Positions 1 through 6,922 of a DNA stretch of 20,707 bases are shown piece by piece. A program made the translations under genes and the position numbers. Within the stretch, counting starts at the first letter, position 1; every line of letters starts with the position of its first letter. Under the pieces are notes generated by a model, which was not told where the DNA came from, did no database searches, and worked only from the letters and a program-made list of their open reading frames with translations. The stretch lies in assembly GCA_900314595.1 (NCBI GenBank), contig OMVW01000028.1, positions 1 to 20,707 of the forward strand. Reading direction: 5' to 3'. This DNA is from an uncultured Dialister sp. (GTDB lineage Bacteria > Bacillota > Negativicutes > Veillonellales > Dialisteraceae).

Positions 1-101
1 CGAAAGCGACTCAAAGCGTAAAGGTTTTAAAAGAAAGACTTGAGAATATCCAGCATGAAATAGATGAAAAGGAGAAGGAGAAAGAGCAGAAGACCGCCTA
101 A
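1..101 (+). CDS. C-terminal end of a truncated gene (unknown)
   Basis: The third reading frame is open from the left edge to a TAA at 99-101, giving about 32 residues. They are strongly charged and end in a Glu/Lys-rich run (IDEKEKEKEQKTA) that would form a helix or coiled coil. The other two plus frames stop early. The gene begins outside the window, so no function can be assigned. No hairpin terminator follows directly. Confidence 0.5.
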   Translation, partial: KATQSVKVLKERLENIQHEIDEKEKEKEQKTA

Positions 102-230
102 AAAGGGCTAACCCCCGAACAGAAAAATTAGGAATGAGTGTCCTTGACAACGGGACCGTTTTAGAAACCAATCTTATATAGCCGGCTCCGCCGACGGCCT
201 TTGGCGTGCATTTAGTACAGGTACGTTTAC

Positions 231-345
231 AATCGAAAGTGCAATTCCCCCTCAGCCTCACTGCGTTCGGCAGCTCCCTATCGAGGGGAGCCTTCCCGCG
301 TTTGGACATAGACATTTGGGCCAAGATTGTTTCGTCAGTCAGCCC
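231..345 (+). repeat. Double-hairpin intergenic repeat, copy a
   Basis: A CGAAAGT lead is followed by a small hairpin (CTGC/GCAG, 261-273) and a second hairpin (GCTCCC/GGGGAGC, 273-291). After GACATTT comes a 23-bp block starting CAAGATTGTTTCGTCAGTCA at 322, repeated exactly at 696. The stems differ between copies but the architecture is kept. It resembles a class of CAGCTCCCC...GGGGAGCC hairpin repeats that I recall as common in gut Firmicutes. Confidence 0.65.
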
Positions 346-370
346 TGTATGTGCCTTGATTGATAATGCA

Positions 371-420
371 ATCCACCCGGCCTCGCTTCGCTCGGCCACC
401 CTCCCAAAACCTGGGAGGGC
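371..420 (+). repeat. Double-hairpin intergenic repeat, copy b (short)
   Basis: It has the same two-hairpin layout as the flanking copies. The first stem is GGCC/GGCC around a TCGCTTCGCTC loop (379-397). The second is CCCTCCCA/TGGGAGGG (399-419). The conserved CAAGATTGTTTCG block does not follow in the same form; a looser CAAGATTGTCCGC lies at about 556. Confidence 0.45.
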
Positions 421-607
421 TTGAACAATTCGACTTGTATCCCTTTCGCCGGAATTGTCTCAAAATCCCTGTGGAAGGGATGATTAACGCTTGATTTCTC
501 AGGTATTGAAAAGCTCATTCCACAATCAGGCATCAGCCTTTCTCTCTGCCCCTTGCAAGATTGTCCGCTTATTTCGTTACGCTTGGGATGTCAGGAGGCA
601 ATTTCGA

Positions 608-718
608 CAAGTACGAAAGTCAGCCCCCTTCACCCGCTTTGCGGGAGCTTCCCCCGTTGGGGGACGCATCGCTTTTTGTTTAGAGACATTTAGCACAAGA
701 TTGTTTCGTCAGTCAGCC
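608..718 (+). repeat. Double-hairpin intergenic repeat, copy c
   Basis: After TACGAAAGT come hairpins CCCGC-TTT-GCGGG (633-645) and CCCCC-GTT-GGGGG (651-663), then GACATTT and the 23-bp block at 696-718 shared exactly with copy a (322-344). The paired stems differ in sequence from copy a, which suggests conserved structure and not just recent duplication. Confidence 0.65.
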
Positions 719-735
719 TCCCATGTGCCGACTGA

Positions 736-782
736 TCTCCCCTATACAAAATGGCGCCTCAAACCATTCAAGGCGCCACTGT
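736..782 (+). repeat. Dispersed GC-stem element, member A (divergent tail)
   Basis: A CTCCCCTATACAAAA head precedes an 8-bp stem TGGCGCCT (752-759) / AGGCGCCA (771-778) with an 11-nt loop. The usual CACCTTCCCG tail is replaced by CTGTATGATTC, so membership is less certain than for the other copies. Confidence 0.45.
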
Positions 783-833
783 ATGATTCTGAAAATGGGG
801 AAATCCGCCGGTCCGCACACCCGCCGGCCGAAG

Positions 834-897
834 GCCCCATAATACTGCGCCCGCAGGGCGCCACCTTCACGAAGAACAAACAACGAAGAACGATGAT
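834..897 (+). repeat. Dispersed GC-stem element, member B
   Basis: The head GCCCCATAATAC is followed by stem GCGCCC (847-852), loop GCA and GGGCGC (856-861), then the tail CACCTTCACGAA. The tail runs into 7-bp units (GAAGAAC, AAACAAC, GAAGAAC, GATGATC). It lies downstream of the stop of the 916-1956 gene on that gene's coding strand, but no T-run follows, so a terminator role is not supported. Confidence 0.6.
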
Positions 898-915
898 CGC
901 TATTGACGCGAAACC

Positions 916-1956
916 TTATTTCCCCATAGCCTTTTTCAAGAAGTCCGTATTCACTACATCCTTAGCGGCCAGTTTTCCTTCGATCATGCCATGAGAGGTA
1001 TACCAGTCGATCTGGGTCTGGATATCGTCGGACATGAGGATACCGTTTGCATCTACATAGGGCAGGCCGAGGCGGATATCCGCTTCCGGGGTCTTTACGT
1101 ATTTCGCAATGATCTTCACTGCTTCATCCAGCTGTTTCGGGTCTTTCTTTTCTACCACTGCCGCATAGTATTCGTTGCAGGCTTTGTTGTAGGCTTTCAT
1201 GAAACGGACGGCTGCGTCCTGGTTCTTTGCAAATTCCGGGGAATAGAAGATACCGCTTGTCTGGTAGGGCATCACTGCGCTGACCTGGGTGATTTCTTTG
1301 CCGTATCCTTCATTCTTTACTTTGGTGATGTTTGGTTCATTCAGGATGCATGCATCGATCTGACCGCTCTGGAGGGCTGCCATGACTGCGGAAAGTTTAC
1401 CCAGCGGAACGATGGTTACATCGTCAAGGGTCAGGCCTTTGGATTCCAGCATCCGTCCCAGCATGTAATGGAAGGTGGAACCTTTCTGGGTGAGGCCCAC
1501 TCTCTTTCCTTTCAGCGCTTCAATGGAAGTGAGGCCCTGGTCGTACTGGGCGGTACCTGCCATGAGGGCGGAGGAAGAGAAACCTTTCTGTTCTCTGCCT
1601 TTATCGGCCACGATGAAAAGTTTCTGTCCTTTGGCCGCCATATTGTAAAGGCCGGCGGTAATGCCGGTTGCGCCTACGTCTACTTTGGAAGAAGCGGTGG
1701 CTACGGCAATCGGCTGGGCTGCATCAAACCACTGGGGATCGATTTCAATGCCCACTTCTTTGAAATATCCTTTATCCATGGCAATAAAAAGCGGTGCGCT
1801 GGACGTGAGGCGAAGCATGCCCAAAGACACCTTCACCGGTTTATTTGCCTCCTGCTTCGGCGCGGATGACCCGCCGCAGCCGGCAAATGACAACGTCAGC
1901 ACCACCGCCATGATGGATGCAAGGACCAGGGAAACCCATTTTTTCATTTGTTTCAT
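916..1956 (-). CDS. ABC transporter substrate-binding lipoprotein, NMT1/SsuA/TauA-like
   Basis: The product is 346 aa. I start it at the ATG at 1954-1956, preceded by GGAGAGGAGAAGAG, rather than at the more upstream ATG at 2043, because the protein then begins with a classic lipoprotein signal: MKQMKKW, a hydrophobic core and lipobox FAGC with Cys27. The mature part opens with VSLGMLRLTSSAPLFIAMDK and GYFKEVGIEID, the ligand-binding fold typical of nitrate/sulfonate/taurine/pyrimidine binding proteins. Later come KGKRVGLTQKGST and SGQIDACILNEP, the second-lobe signatures. It would capture a small ligand outside the membrane for an ABC importer. No permease or ATPase gene lies next to it, so it is an orphan here. 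The ligand cannot be told from sequence. Confidence 0.88.
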   Translation of the reverse strand: MKQMKKWVSLVLASIMAVVLTLSFAGCGGSSAPKQEANKPVKVSLGMLRLTSSAPLFIAMDKGYFKEVGIEIDPQWFDAAQPIAVATASSKVDVGATGITAGLYNMAAKGQKLFIVADKGREQKGFSSSALMAGTAQYDQGLTSIEALKGKRVGLTQKGSTFHYMLGRMLESKGLTLDDVTIVPLGKLSAVMAALQSGQIDACILNEPNITKVKNEGYGKEITQVSAVMPYQTSGIFYSPEFAKNQDAAVRFMKAYNKACNEYYAAVVEKKDPKQLDEAVKIIAKYVKTPEADIRLGLPYVDANGILMSDDIQTQIDWYTSHGMIEGKLAAKDVVNTDFLKKAMGK

Positions 1957-1978
1957 TCTACTCTTCTCCTCTCCTGCG

Positions 1979-2019
1979 TTCCGGTTCCTTACCGGAAATA
2001 TGTACTTGTCCGTATTGTA
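1979..2019 (-). promoter_or_regulatory. Possible -10 box and 5'-UTR hairpin of the binding-protein gene
   Basis: On the minus strand TACAAT (2014-2019) is a fair -10 box, but no good -35 lies 16-18 bp upstream. Between it and the start codon is a small inverted repeat TTCCGG/CCGGAA (1979-1984 and 1992-1997) that would fold in the leader. Confidence 0.35.
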
Positions 2020-2252
2020 CCCCAAATGAGGAAAATTTTCCATAGAAAAGAGGGTTCCCAGCTCTTGTGGAAATAAAAATATAATCAGAATCTAATGAAA
2101 TAAAATTTCTTTTCTGCACTATATGGATAGAGGAACGAAAAGCCGAAAGTTTCCGCCCGGCGCCGCTCTCAGAGAACGCGGAAAGGCCTTTCTCCCCCTG
2201 CTATATGGATCCATGTAGAAACAGGAACTTTGTTTGAACCTGCCAACAGTGA

Positions 2253-2296
2253 AAAAAGCCGCCTCCCGGGGAAAAATCTCCGGACCGCGGCTTTTT
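2253..2296. terminator. Bidirectional terminator-like hairpin
   Basis: AAAAAGCCGC (2253-2262) pairs with GCGGCTTTTT (2287-2296), and inner bases can extend the stem. Both strands end in a T-run. No gene lies next to it on the plus strand; on the minus strand it would be a backup stop about 270 bp past the terminator of the yjiG-yjiH operon. Confidence 0.5.
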
Positions 2297-2325
2297 GTCG
2301 TGCAAACTTTGGAAATACTCCGCAT

Positions 2326-2359
2326 AAAACTCCCACATCGAAACCGGTGCGGGAGTTTT
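2326..2359. terminator. Second bidirectional terminator-like hairpin
   Basis: AAAACTCCC (2326-2334) pairs with GGGAGTTTT (2351-2359), followed by a further T on the plus strand. It lies 30 bp from the previous hairpin. A tandem pair without an adjacent gene suggests a lost gene or a double insulation site. Confidence 0.45.
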
Positions 2360-2551
2360 TGTTTCCGGAAAAAACGCTGCGCTTCCTCCGCTTTCCGCGC
2401 GCGGCCGGGAATACACGCTTTCCCTCGTGCGGAGGTGCCCGTTCACGTGCGGCCGGGAATACACATGCAAGTCGCAGCCGTAGAGCCACCGCCTGCGCAG
2501 AACCTGTGCCGGCTCACCTGCGGGCCAAAGGCCCGTGCGCGGAGCGCACTA

Positions 2552-2583
2552 CAAAAAATTGGCCGGCAAAAGCCGGCCAATCC
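2552..2583 (-). terminator. Rho-independent terminator of the M20-yjiG-yjiH operon
   Basis: TTGGCCGGC (2559-2567), loop of four, GCCGGCCAA (2572-2580). Read on the minus strand the stem is followed by TTTTTT. It sits about 66 bp past the stop of the last operon gene. Confidence 0.8.
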
Positions 2584-2610
2584 TTCCCGGATTCTGAAAT
2601 CCGTTTTTTC

Positions 2611-2641
2611 CAACCACTAACCACTAAAAACTAACAACTAA
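2611..2641 (-). repeat. Degenerate heptamer tract after the yjiH stop
   Basis: The plus strand reads in 7-bp steps AACCACT, AACCACT, AAAAACT, AACAACT; on the coding strand this is AGTTGTT, AGTTTTT, AGTGGTT, AGTGGTT. It lies between the stop codon and the terminator, as do similar tracts after other genes here. Confidence 0.65.
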
Positions 2642-2648
2642 ACCTATT

Positions 2649-3428
2649 TCAGTCCGTAAATACCTGATCCGGGTGTCTCCGATGGTACCACTTGAGGTAG
2701 AAGCGGAGGATATTGGCACCCAGGATTTTGACTGCAATGATGAGCAGGATAATGACTCCCACAGGAAGGAGGGAAATGGGAACCAGCGCTGCACCGGCTG
2801 CGATGGTATTGTTGATGGTACCGCTCCCTGCGTACTGATACGCGGCGAAGATGGTCCTTTCATCGTCGTTGATGAGTCCTTCTTTGTAAAGGTCCTGGGT
2901 CATAATGGCCCCCACGTCGGAAGAGGTGAAGCTGGAGACGAAGGCAAGGCCGCAGATACCGGGGATGCCCATGAGGAATTTCAGGATGGGCTGGAAAAGT
3001 TTGCTTGCTGCCAGAAGGGCTCCATAGCTCTGGCACACTTCGAGGAAACCCAGGGCCACCATGGTTACAGGAATCATGGTGAGGGCAAAGGCGAGACCTT
3101 CTCTGGCGCCAAAGCCGCCAGTTCCCTGAAGGGAAATTTTGGCTCCTTCCGCATGGCCAAACTGGCCGAGGAAGCTCATGAGGTCCAGGGCCTTAAGAGG
3201 CGTCTGGGAATGGGAGAAAATCCCGGAGAAGCAGATGATGAGGAAGAGGAGGGCCACCCAGCCTTTCCAGGTGACTTTGTACTCCATGGTGGCTCTCGGG
3301 TGTTCTTTTTCCTTCGGCCCTTCTGCTTTCTTTGCATCCGCTTTGATTTCTTCTGTTTTGACTGTTTCTTTCACTTCAGTTGTCTCCGCTTTCTGAATTT
3401 CCGTATCTTTTATTTCTTTTTCGCTCAT
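2649..3428 (-). CDS. yjiH: YjiH-like membrane protein (nucleoside-recognition/gate domain)
   Basis: The product is 259 aa. The chosen start (3426-3428) has AGGAGG 7 nt upstream and lies 10 bp after the stop of the preceding gene. Residues 1-47 are a charged Lys/Glu-rich tail, probably cytoplasmic and longer than in usual family members. A membrane part follows, with hydrophobic stretches near 57-72, 110-130, 150-166 and 220-240. The block GLAFVSSFTSSDVGAIMTQD and the GSGTINNTIAAGAA segment fit the gate domain of the nucleoside-recognition family. With the next-door YjiG-like protein it would make the two-part membrane unit known in E. coli next to iadA. The substrate is unproven; the peptidase in the same operon points to peptides or amino acids. 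Confidence 0.8.
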   Translation of the reverse strand: MSEKEIKDTEIQKAETTEVKETVKTEEIKADAKKAEGPKEKEHPRATMEYKVTWKGWVALLFLIICFSGIFSHSQTPLKALDLMSFLGQFGHAEGAKISLQGTGGFGAREGLAFALTMIPVTMVALGFLEVCQSYGALLAASKLFQPILKFLMGIPGICGLAFVSSFTSSDVGAIMTQDLYKEGLINDDERTIFAAYQYAGSGTINNTIAAGAALVPISLLPVGVIILLIIAVKILGANILRFYLKWYHRRHPDQVFTD

Positions 3429-3438
3429 GGCAGCCTCC

Positions 3439-3915
3439 TTAGAATCCCAGGAATCCCAGAATGGCTCTGGTAATGAACATGACGATGGCCGCATCGATGA
3501 GCGGGGTCACCAGCAGTACCGGATAGTACAGGGTGCGCACCCGGCAGACGAGGACGACTCTGGCGAAATGGCCGATTAAGGTACCCATGGTGATGCATGC
3601 CGGGTAGAGGATCGTCGCTTCTACCGGCGTGAGGGTGCCTGCAGCCACCATGGAGGCAGCGGTGGCTGCCCCGGCGGCTTTTGCAAAGAAGGCTGCCAGC
3701 AGTACCACCGACGCTTCGCCTGGGAGGCCGAAGATGGCCATGACCGGTCCCAGAAGGTGACCGATGATGGGCATGATGCCGGAAATTTTCAGAAATGCAA
3801 TGAGCGCATAGGCCATAACCATGGCCGGTGCGATGAGGTCCAGTGTGACATAGAGACCTTTTTTCGCCCCCAGCATGAAGAGGGCGGGGATGGAGGGTTT
3901 CGGTTTCTGTTCCAT
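3439..3915 (-). CDS. yjiG: YjiG-like membrane protein (nucleoside-recognition/gate domain)
   Basis: The product is 158 aa, close to the usual length of YjiG (about 150). It is almost entirely hydrophobic, with 4-5 membrane segments beginning near residue 22. The gate-domain segment GLPGEASVVLLAAFFAKAAG is followed by TPVEATILYPACITMGT. The start at 3913-3915 has only a modest AAAGGT site. It lies 35 bp after the peptidase stop and 10 bp before yjiH, so it is the middle gene of a three-gene operon and the partner of YjiH. The family is also related to the SpmA/SpmB proteins, but the pairing and length fit YjiG/YjiH better. Confidence 0.8.
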   Translation of the reverse strand: MEQKPKPSIPALFMLGAKKGLYVTLDLIAPAMVMAYALIAFLKISGIMPIIGHLLGPVMAIFGLPGEASVVLLAAFFAKAAGAATAASMVAAGTLTPVEATILYPACITMGTLIGHFARVVLVCRVRTLYYPVLLVTPLIDAAIVMFITRAILGFLGF

Positions 3916-3950
3916 AATGATTACCTTTATTTATTTCATTTCATATATAG

Positions 3951-5105
3951 TTACAGTTTCATCAGGATAGCCAGCAGGAATTTCGTCCTTTCAAAGAGGG
4001 AGTCCACTACTGCATATTCACGGACCGTGTGGTTGAATTCGCCCCGAACGCCCAGGGCGCAGATGGTGGGCACTCCTGCCTTGATGAGGAAAGCAGAATC
4101 GCTGCCGCCGCCTACCGTAATGGGATGAACCGCCGGAAGGCCTGCTGCCTGTGCGATTTCACTGGCCCTTTCACAGAGGTCGATGGAGGCCTGCCGTCTT
4201 TCCATGGCCGGCACATCCAGGATGGTCGTGATGGTGGTCTTCGTATCCGGTACGAAAGTTTCCTTTTCGATTTTCTTCATTTCAAGGTCTACCCTGTCCA
4301 TTCCCTTCTGGGTGAGGTAACGGACGTCCACGATGCACCAGGCATGTTCAGGAATGGCATTGGCTACCGTTCCCCCGCCGATGACTCCGCAGTTCAGGGT
4401 GGTCCCTTCTTCATAGTCCGTCAGTTTCTGGATGGCCAGGATCTTGTGGGCCAGTTCTTCTACCGCGGACCTTCCGTCTTCCGGGTTATTTCCTGCGTGG
4501 GCTCCAACGCCATCGATATCGATCCGGTACCGGCGGCAGCCTTTTCTTTCAATGACGATTCCATTATCCATGAAACCGGTTTCCATATTGAAGCCCATGA
4601 GAGCTCCTTTGGCTTCCTTCAGGAAATCCGCCCCTGCGCCGGACTGGCCGTGGCCCACTTCTTCGTCCCCCGCCAGAATCACACGGATGGCATACCGGTC
4701 GTAGCCGATTTCCTTTAAAAGTTTCAGGGCTGTGAAAGCAATGGTCAGTCCGCCCTTCATATCCAGCACGCCCGGGCCGTAAGCCTTTCCGTCTTTAATT
4801 GTAAACGGCCTTTCTGCTGCCTGGCCGTCTTTGAAAACCGTATCCATATGGCCGGTAATAATGATAAAAGGTTTGGAAAAATCACCCCAGTCAGCGACCA
4901 GCATATTTCCTGCTTTTTCATATTCGTGGAAACGGACGGTAAATCCCAATCCTTCGAGAATCCCTTTGATATCCTGCCCTACGCTGTCTACTCCGGCCTT
5001 GTTGCCGCTTCCGCAGTCACGGTTCACCAGTTTCTTCCAGAGACCAATCATTTCTTCATGGCTCTCGTCCACCTTTTCAAACAATTGCTTCAGTGCTTCT
5101 TCCAT
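3951..5105 (-). CDS. M20-family metallopeptidase, glutamate carboxypeptidase (CPG2)-like
   Basis: The product is 384 aa. The start at 5103-5105 is set by AGGAGG four bases upstream; the ATG at 5171 would add 22 unlikely residues. Metal-site motifs are complete: GHMDTV (His86, Asp88), LDMKGGL (Asp115), DEEVGHG (Glu148-Glu149), METG (Glu176) and a late histidine in GEFNHTVREY (His359). GVGAHAGNNPEDGRSAVEEL near 199-218 marks the dimerisation lid domain. There is no signal peptide, so it should act in the cytoplasm, probably trimming an amino acid such as glutamate from a peptide or conjugate. Being first in an operon with YjiG/YjiH suggests uptake followed by hydrolysis, like iadA with yjiGH in E. 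coli, although IadA belongs to a different peptidase family. Confidence 0.88.
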   Translation of the reverse strand: MEEALKQLFEKVDESHEEMIGLWKKLVNRDCGSGNKAGVDSVGQDIKGILEGLGFTVRFHEYEKAGNMLVADWGDFSKPFIIITGHMDTVFKDGQAAERPFTIKDGKAYGPGVLDMKGGLTIAFTALKLLKEIGYDRYAIRVILAGDEEVGHGQSGAGADFLKEAKGALMGFNMETGFMDNGIVIERKGCRRYRIDIDGVGAHAGNNPEDGRSAVEELAHKILAIQKLTDYEEGTTLNCGVIGGGTVANAIPEHAWCIVDVRYLTQKGMDRVDLEMKKIEKETFVPDTKTTITTILDVPAMERRQASIDLCERASEIAQAAGLPAVHPITVGGGSDSAFLIKAGVPTICALGVRGEFNHTVREYAVVDSLFERTKFLLAILMKL

Positions 5106-5154
5106 AATTCCTCCTATGCTCCTTTGCAACGTTAAATTGATATGATTTGCGCCT

Positions 5155-5160
5155 ATTATA
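5155..5160 (-). promoter_or_regulatory. Likely -10 box of the M20-yjiG-yjiH operon
   Basis: A perfect TATAAT on the minus strand, about 50 bp upstream of the peptidase start. The -35 region (TTTTAT, 17 bp away) is weak, so the promoter may need an activator. Confidence 0.5.
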
Positions 5161-5379
5161 CATCGTTCCATATGAAAATAAAAGGAAATAAAACAAATTT
5201 CTTACAAATTTCTCACTTTCAGTACCCTGAGCGGGACGTTTCCGCCTCTTGCCGCCCGAAACAGGCAGGAAAGGAAATGAAATATCCATTCATAGAGAGC
5301 CTGTAGTATACTTTGGTCAAATGAATTCTGACAGAATGGGGAAGTTCGCCCCTGTATTGATATTTCACAAAGCCGGGCA

Positions 5380-6798
5380 ATGCAAATGACGAAAGAAACG
5401 AAGCTGAAAATCGGTAAAGAAATACTCATGGTCCTCGCAGGCCTTCTGGTCGCCCTGCTGCCGGCGCCGGAGGGACTTTCGCAGAATGCCATGACTTTTC
5501 TGGGCATTTTCGTATGGGCCGTGCTGAACTGGGCCCTTCCCGTCATGCCTTCTTACGTTTCCGGCCTTCTCATGCTGCTTCTGGCTGTGGTTTTTCATAT
5601 CGTTCCCTTCAAAACCGCTTTTTCCGCCTTCGCCGGCTCCACCACCTGGCTCATCATCGGGGTCCTTTCCCTGGGAAGCGCTGTCAATAAGACGGGCCTT
5701 CTTTCCCGCCTCTCCCTTTCCATCATGAGCCTCTTCCCACCAACTTTCCGCGGACAGGCAGCCGGCCTCATCGGTGCAGGTATCCTCATCGGCCCTTTCA
5801 TGCCCAGTTCTACGGCGAAAGTTTCCATTGCCGGAGGGTTTGCTACAAAAATTGGCGAACTTCTGGGCTTTGCGCCCGGCTCTAAGGGGATGAACGGCAT
5901 ATTTGCCGCCATGTACACCGGTTTCACCCTGCTGGCGCCTGCGTTCATCACCAGCTCCTACTATTCCTACCTGATATTGGGAACGATTCCCGAAGAAGAT
6001 GCTTCCCGTTTCACTTTTATTTCCTGGTTCCTCACCATGGTCCCCTGGACAATCTTCACTGCCCTCTTTGCCTTTCTGGCCATCAGTTTCCTCTTCAGAC
6101 CGGACCATGCAGCTCTGATGGATAAGGCGGAAATCAGGAAAATGTCCAAAGAGCTCGGCCCCATGTCGGCAGATGAGAAAAAGACCCTTCTCATCCTTGG
6201 AGCCTGCGTCGCCTGCTGGGTACTGGAAAAATTCACCGGTGTGCCTGCGGTCATTCCGGCCCTTACCGGCATGTGCCTGCTCTACATGACGGGCGTTTTG
6301 AAGCCCGGTGAAATTAATTCCACCATCAATTGGGGTGTCATCATATTCTGCTCCTGCATCATAGGCCTGGTCCCCATTGTTTCCGCCACAGGAATCAATA
6401 CATGGATGGCGGATGGCATAGGAAATATCATGGACTACATCGGCTCCAATCCCTGCCTCTTCATCCTTGCAGCCGCAGTCATAGTCATTCTTTCCCGGCT
6501 TGTCCTTGTCGCAGGGACCCTTGTCATCAGTCTCATGGTAGTCATCCTCACGCCTTTCTGCCAGGCAGCGGGCATGAGCCCCTGGGTAGGAGGCATCATC
6601 GCTTACGTCCTGGCCCAGCAGTTCATCTTCAAATACCAGAATGCCAACTTCCTCATCGCTTATGAAGCTGCAGGGGGAGATGAAAAACTCAGCCATAAAG
6701 ATATGATTCCTTATGCCATGGTTTACAATATCATCGCCACAGGAGGCCTCTTCCTTTCCATTCCTTACTGGCAGTATCTGGGGCTCATACAGGGGTAA
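5380..6798 (+). CDS. SLC13/DASS-family carrier (dicarboxylate or related anion)
   Basis: The product is 472 aa with about 12 hydrophobic segments, the usual size for divalent-anion:sodium symporters. Residues 86-100 (GSTTWLIIGVLSLGS) and the repeated second half are typical of the fold. The two Ser-Asn-Thr motifs that bind sodium and substrate are altered: the first reads MPSSTAKVSIAGG (Ser143-Ser144-Thr145) and the second is replaced by LVAGTLVISLMVV near 376-388. Substrate or coupling ion may therefore differ from classical family members. The start is uncertain: ATGs at 5380 and 5386 both lack a clear Shine-Dalgarno. It is transcribed away from the peptidase operon and ends at a strong terminator. 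Confidence 0.82.
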   Translation: MQMTKETKLKIGKEILMVLAGLLVALLPAPEGLSQNAMTFLGIFVWAVLNWALPVMPSYVSGLLMLLLAVVFHIVPFKTAFSAFAGSTTWLIIGVLSLGSAVNKTGLLSRLSLSIMSLFPPTFRGQAAGLIGAGILIGPFMPSSTAKVSIAGGFATKIGELLGFAPGSKGMNGIFAAMYTGFTLLAPAFITSSYYSYLILGTIPEEDASRFTFISWFLTMVPWTIFTALFAFLAISFLFRPDHAALMDKAEIRKMSKELGPMSADEKKTLLILGACVACWVLEKFTGVPAVIPALTGMCLLYMTGVLKPGEINSTINWGVIIFCSCIIGLVPIVSATGINTWMADGIGNIMDYIGSNPCLFILAAAVIVILSRLVLVAGTLVISLMVVILTPFCQAAGMSPWVGGIIAYVLAQQFIFKYQNANFLIAYEAAGGDEKLSHKDMIPYAMVYNIIATGGLFLSIPYWQYLGLIQG

Positions 6799-6800
6799 TT

Positions 6801-6825
6801 TTCAGTTTTTAGTGATTAGTGAATG
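6801..6825 (+). repeat. Degenerate heptamer tract after the carrier stop
   Basis: TTTAGTG, ATTAGTG, AATG in 7-bp steps, between the stop codon (6796-6798) and the terminator stem. Same position and sense as the tract behind yjiH. Confidence 0.55.
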
Positions 6826-6860
6826 AAAAAACCTGCCTTCCATGGGAAAGCAGGTTTTTT
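6825..6860. terminator. Bidirectional terminator between the carrier and the transferase genes
   Basis: AAAAAACCTGC (6825-6835) pairs with GCAGGTTTTTT (6850-6860), and CTTCC/GGAAAG extends the stem with one mismatch. T-runs on both strands let it stop the plus-strand carrier and the convergent gene that ends at 6923. Confidence 0.85.
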
Positions 6861-6922
6861 ATGCGGAATAAACTATTTGATTTTCCAAAGATGAACTATT
6901 TATAAAAGAGCAGAGGCCATTT

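Larger units (their letters stand above)
102..915. other. 814-bp gap without a gene, repeat-rich
   Basis: I see no convincing gene here: the open frames lack ribosome-binding sites and consist of repeat DNA. The gap holds two copies of a roughly 110-bp direct repeat with paired hairpins (231-345 and 608-718), a related double hairpin at 371-420, and two copies of the dispersed GC-stem element (736-782 and 834-897). Confidence 0.6.
2044..2551. other. Roughly 500-bp gap: hairpins and GC-rich repeats
   Basis: No gene is supported; open frames here lack ribosome-binding sites and family-like sequence. Visible items are two terminator-like hairpins (2253-2296 and 2326-2359), a direct repeat GCGGCCGGGAATACAC at 2401-2416 and 2449-2464, a CGGGCC/GGCCCG hairpin at 2521-2535, and CTATATGGAT twice (2119 and 2201). 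Confidence 0.5.

Noticed and set aside
991..1869. 292-codon plus-strand frame opposite the binding protein
   Set aside because: Antisense shadow of a gene with lipobox and family motifs.
2253..2359. Riboswitch or T-box from the tandem terminators
   Set aside because: No downstream gene on the plus strand and no T-box or riboswitch core bases could be found.
2201..2489. Overlapping 70-130 codon ORFs on both strands
   Set aside because: GC-rich repeat and terminator DNA without ribosome-binding sites; proteins are Arg/Pro-rich with no family pattern.
5365..6696. 443-codon minus-strand frame opposite the SLC13 gene
   Set aside because: Shadow of a strong membrane-protein gene; composition is rich in Gly/Asp/His with no recognisable domain.
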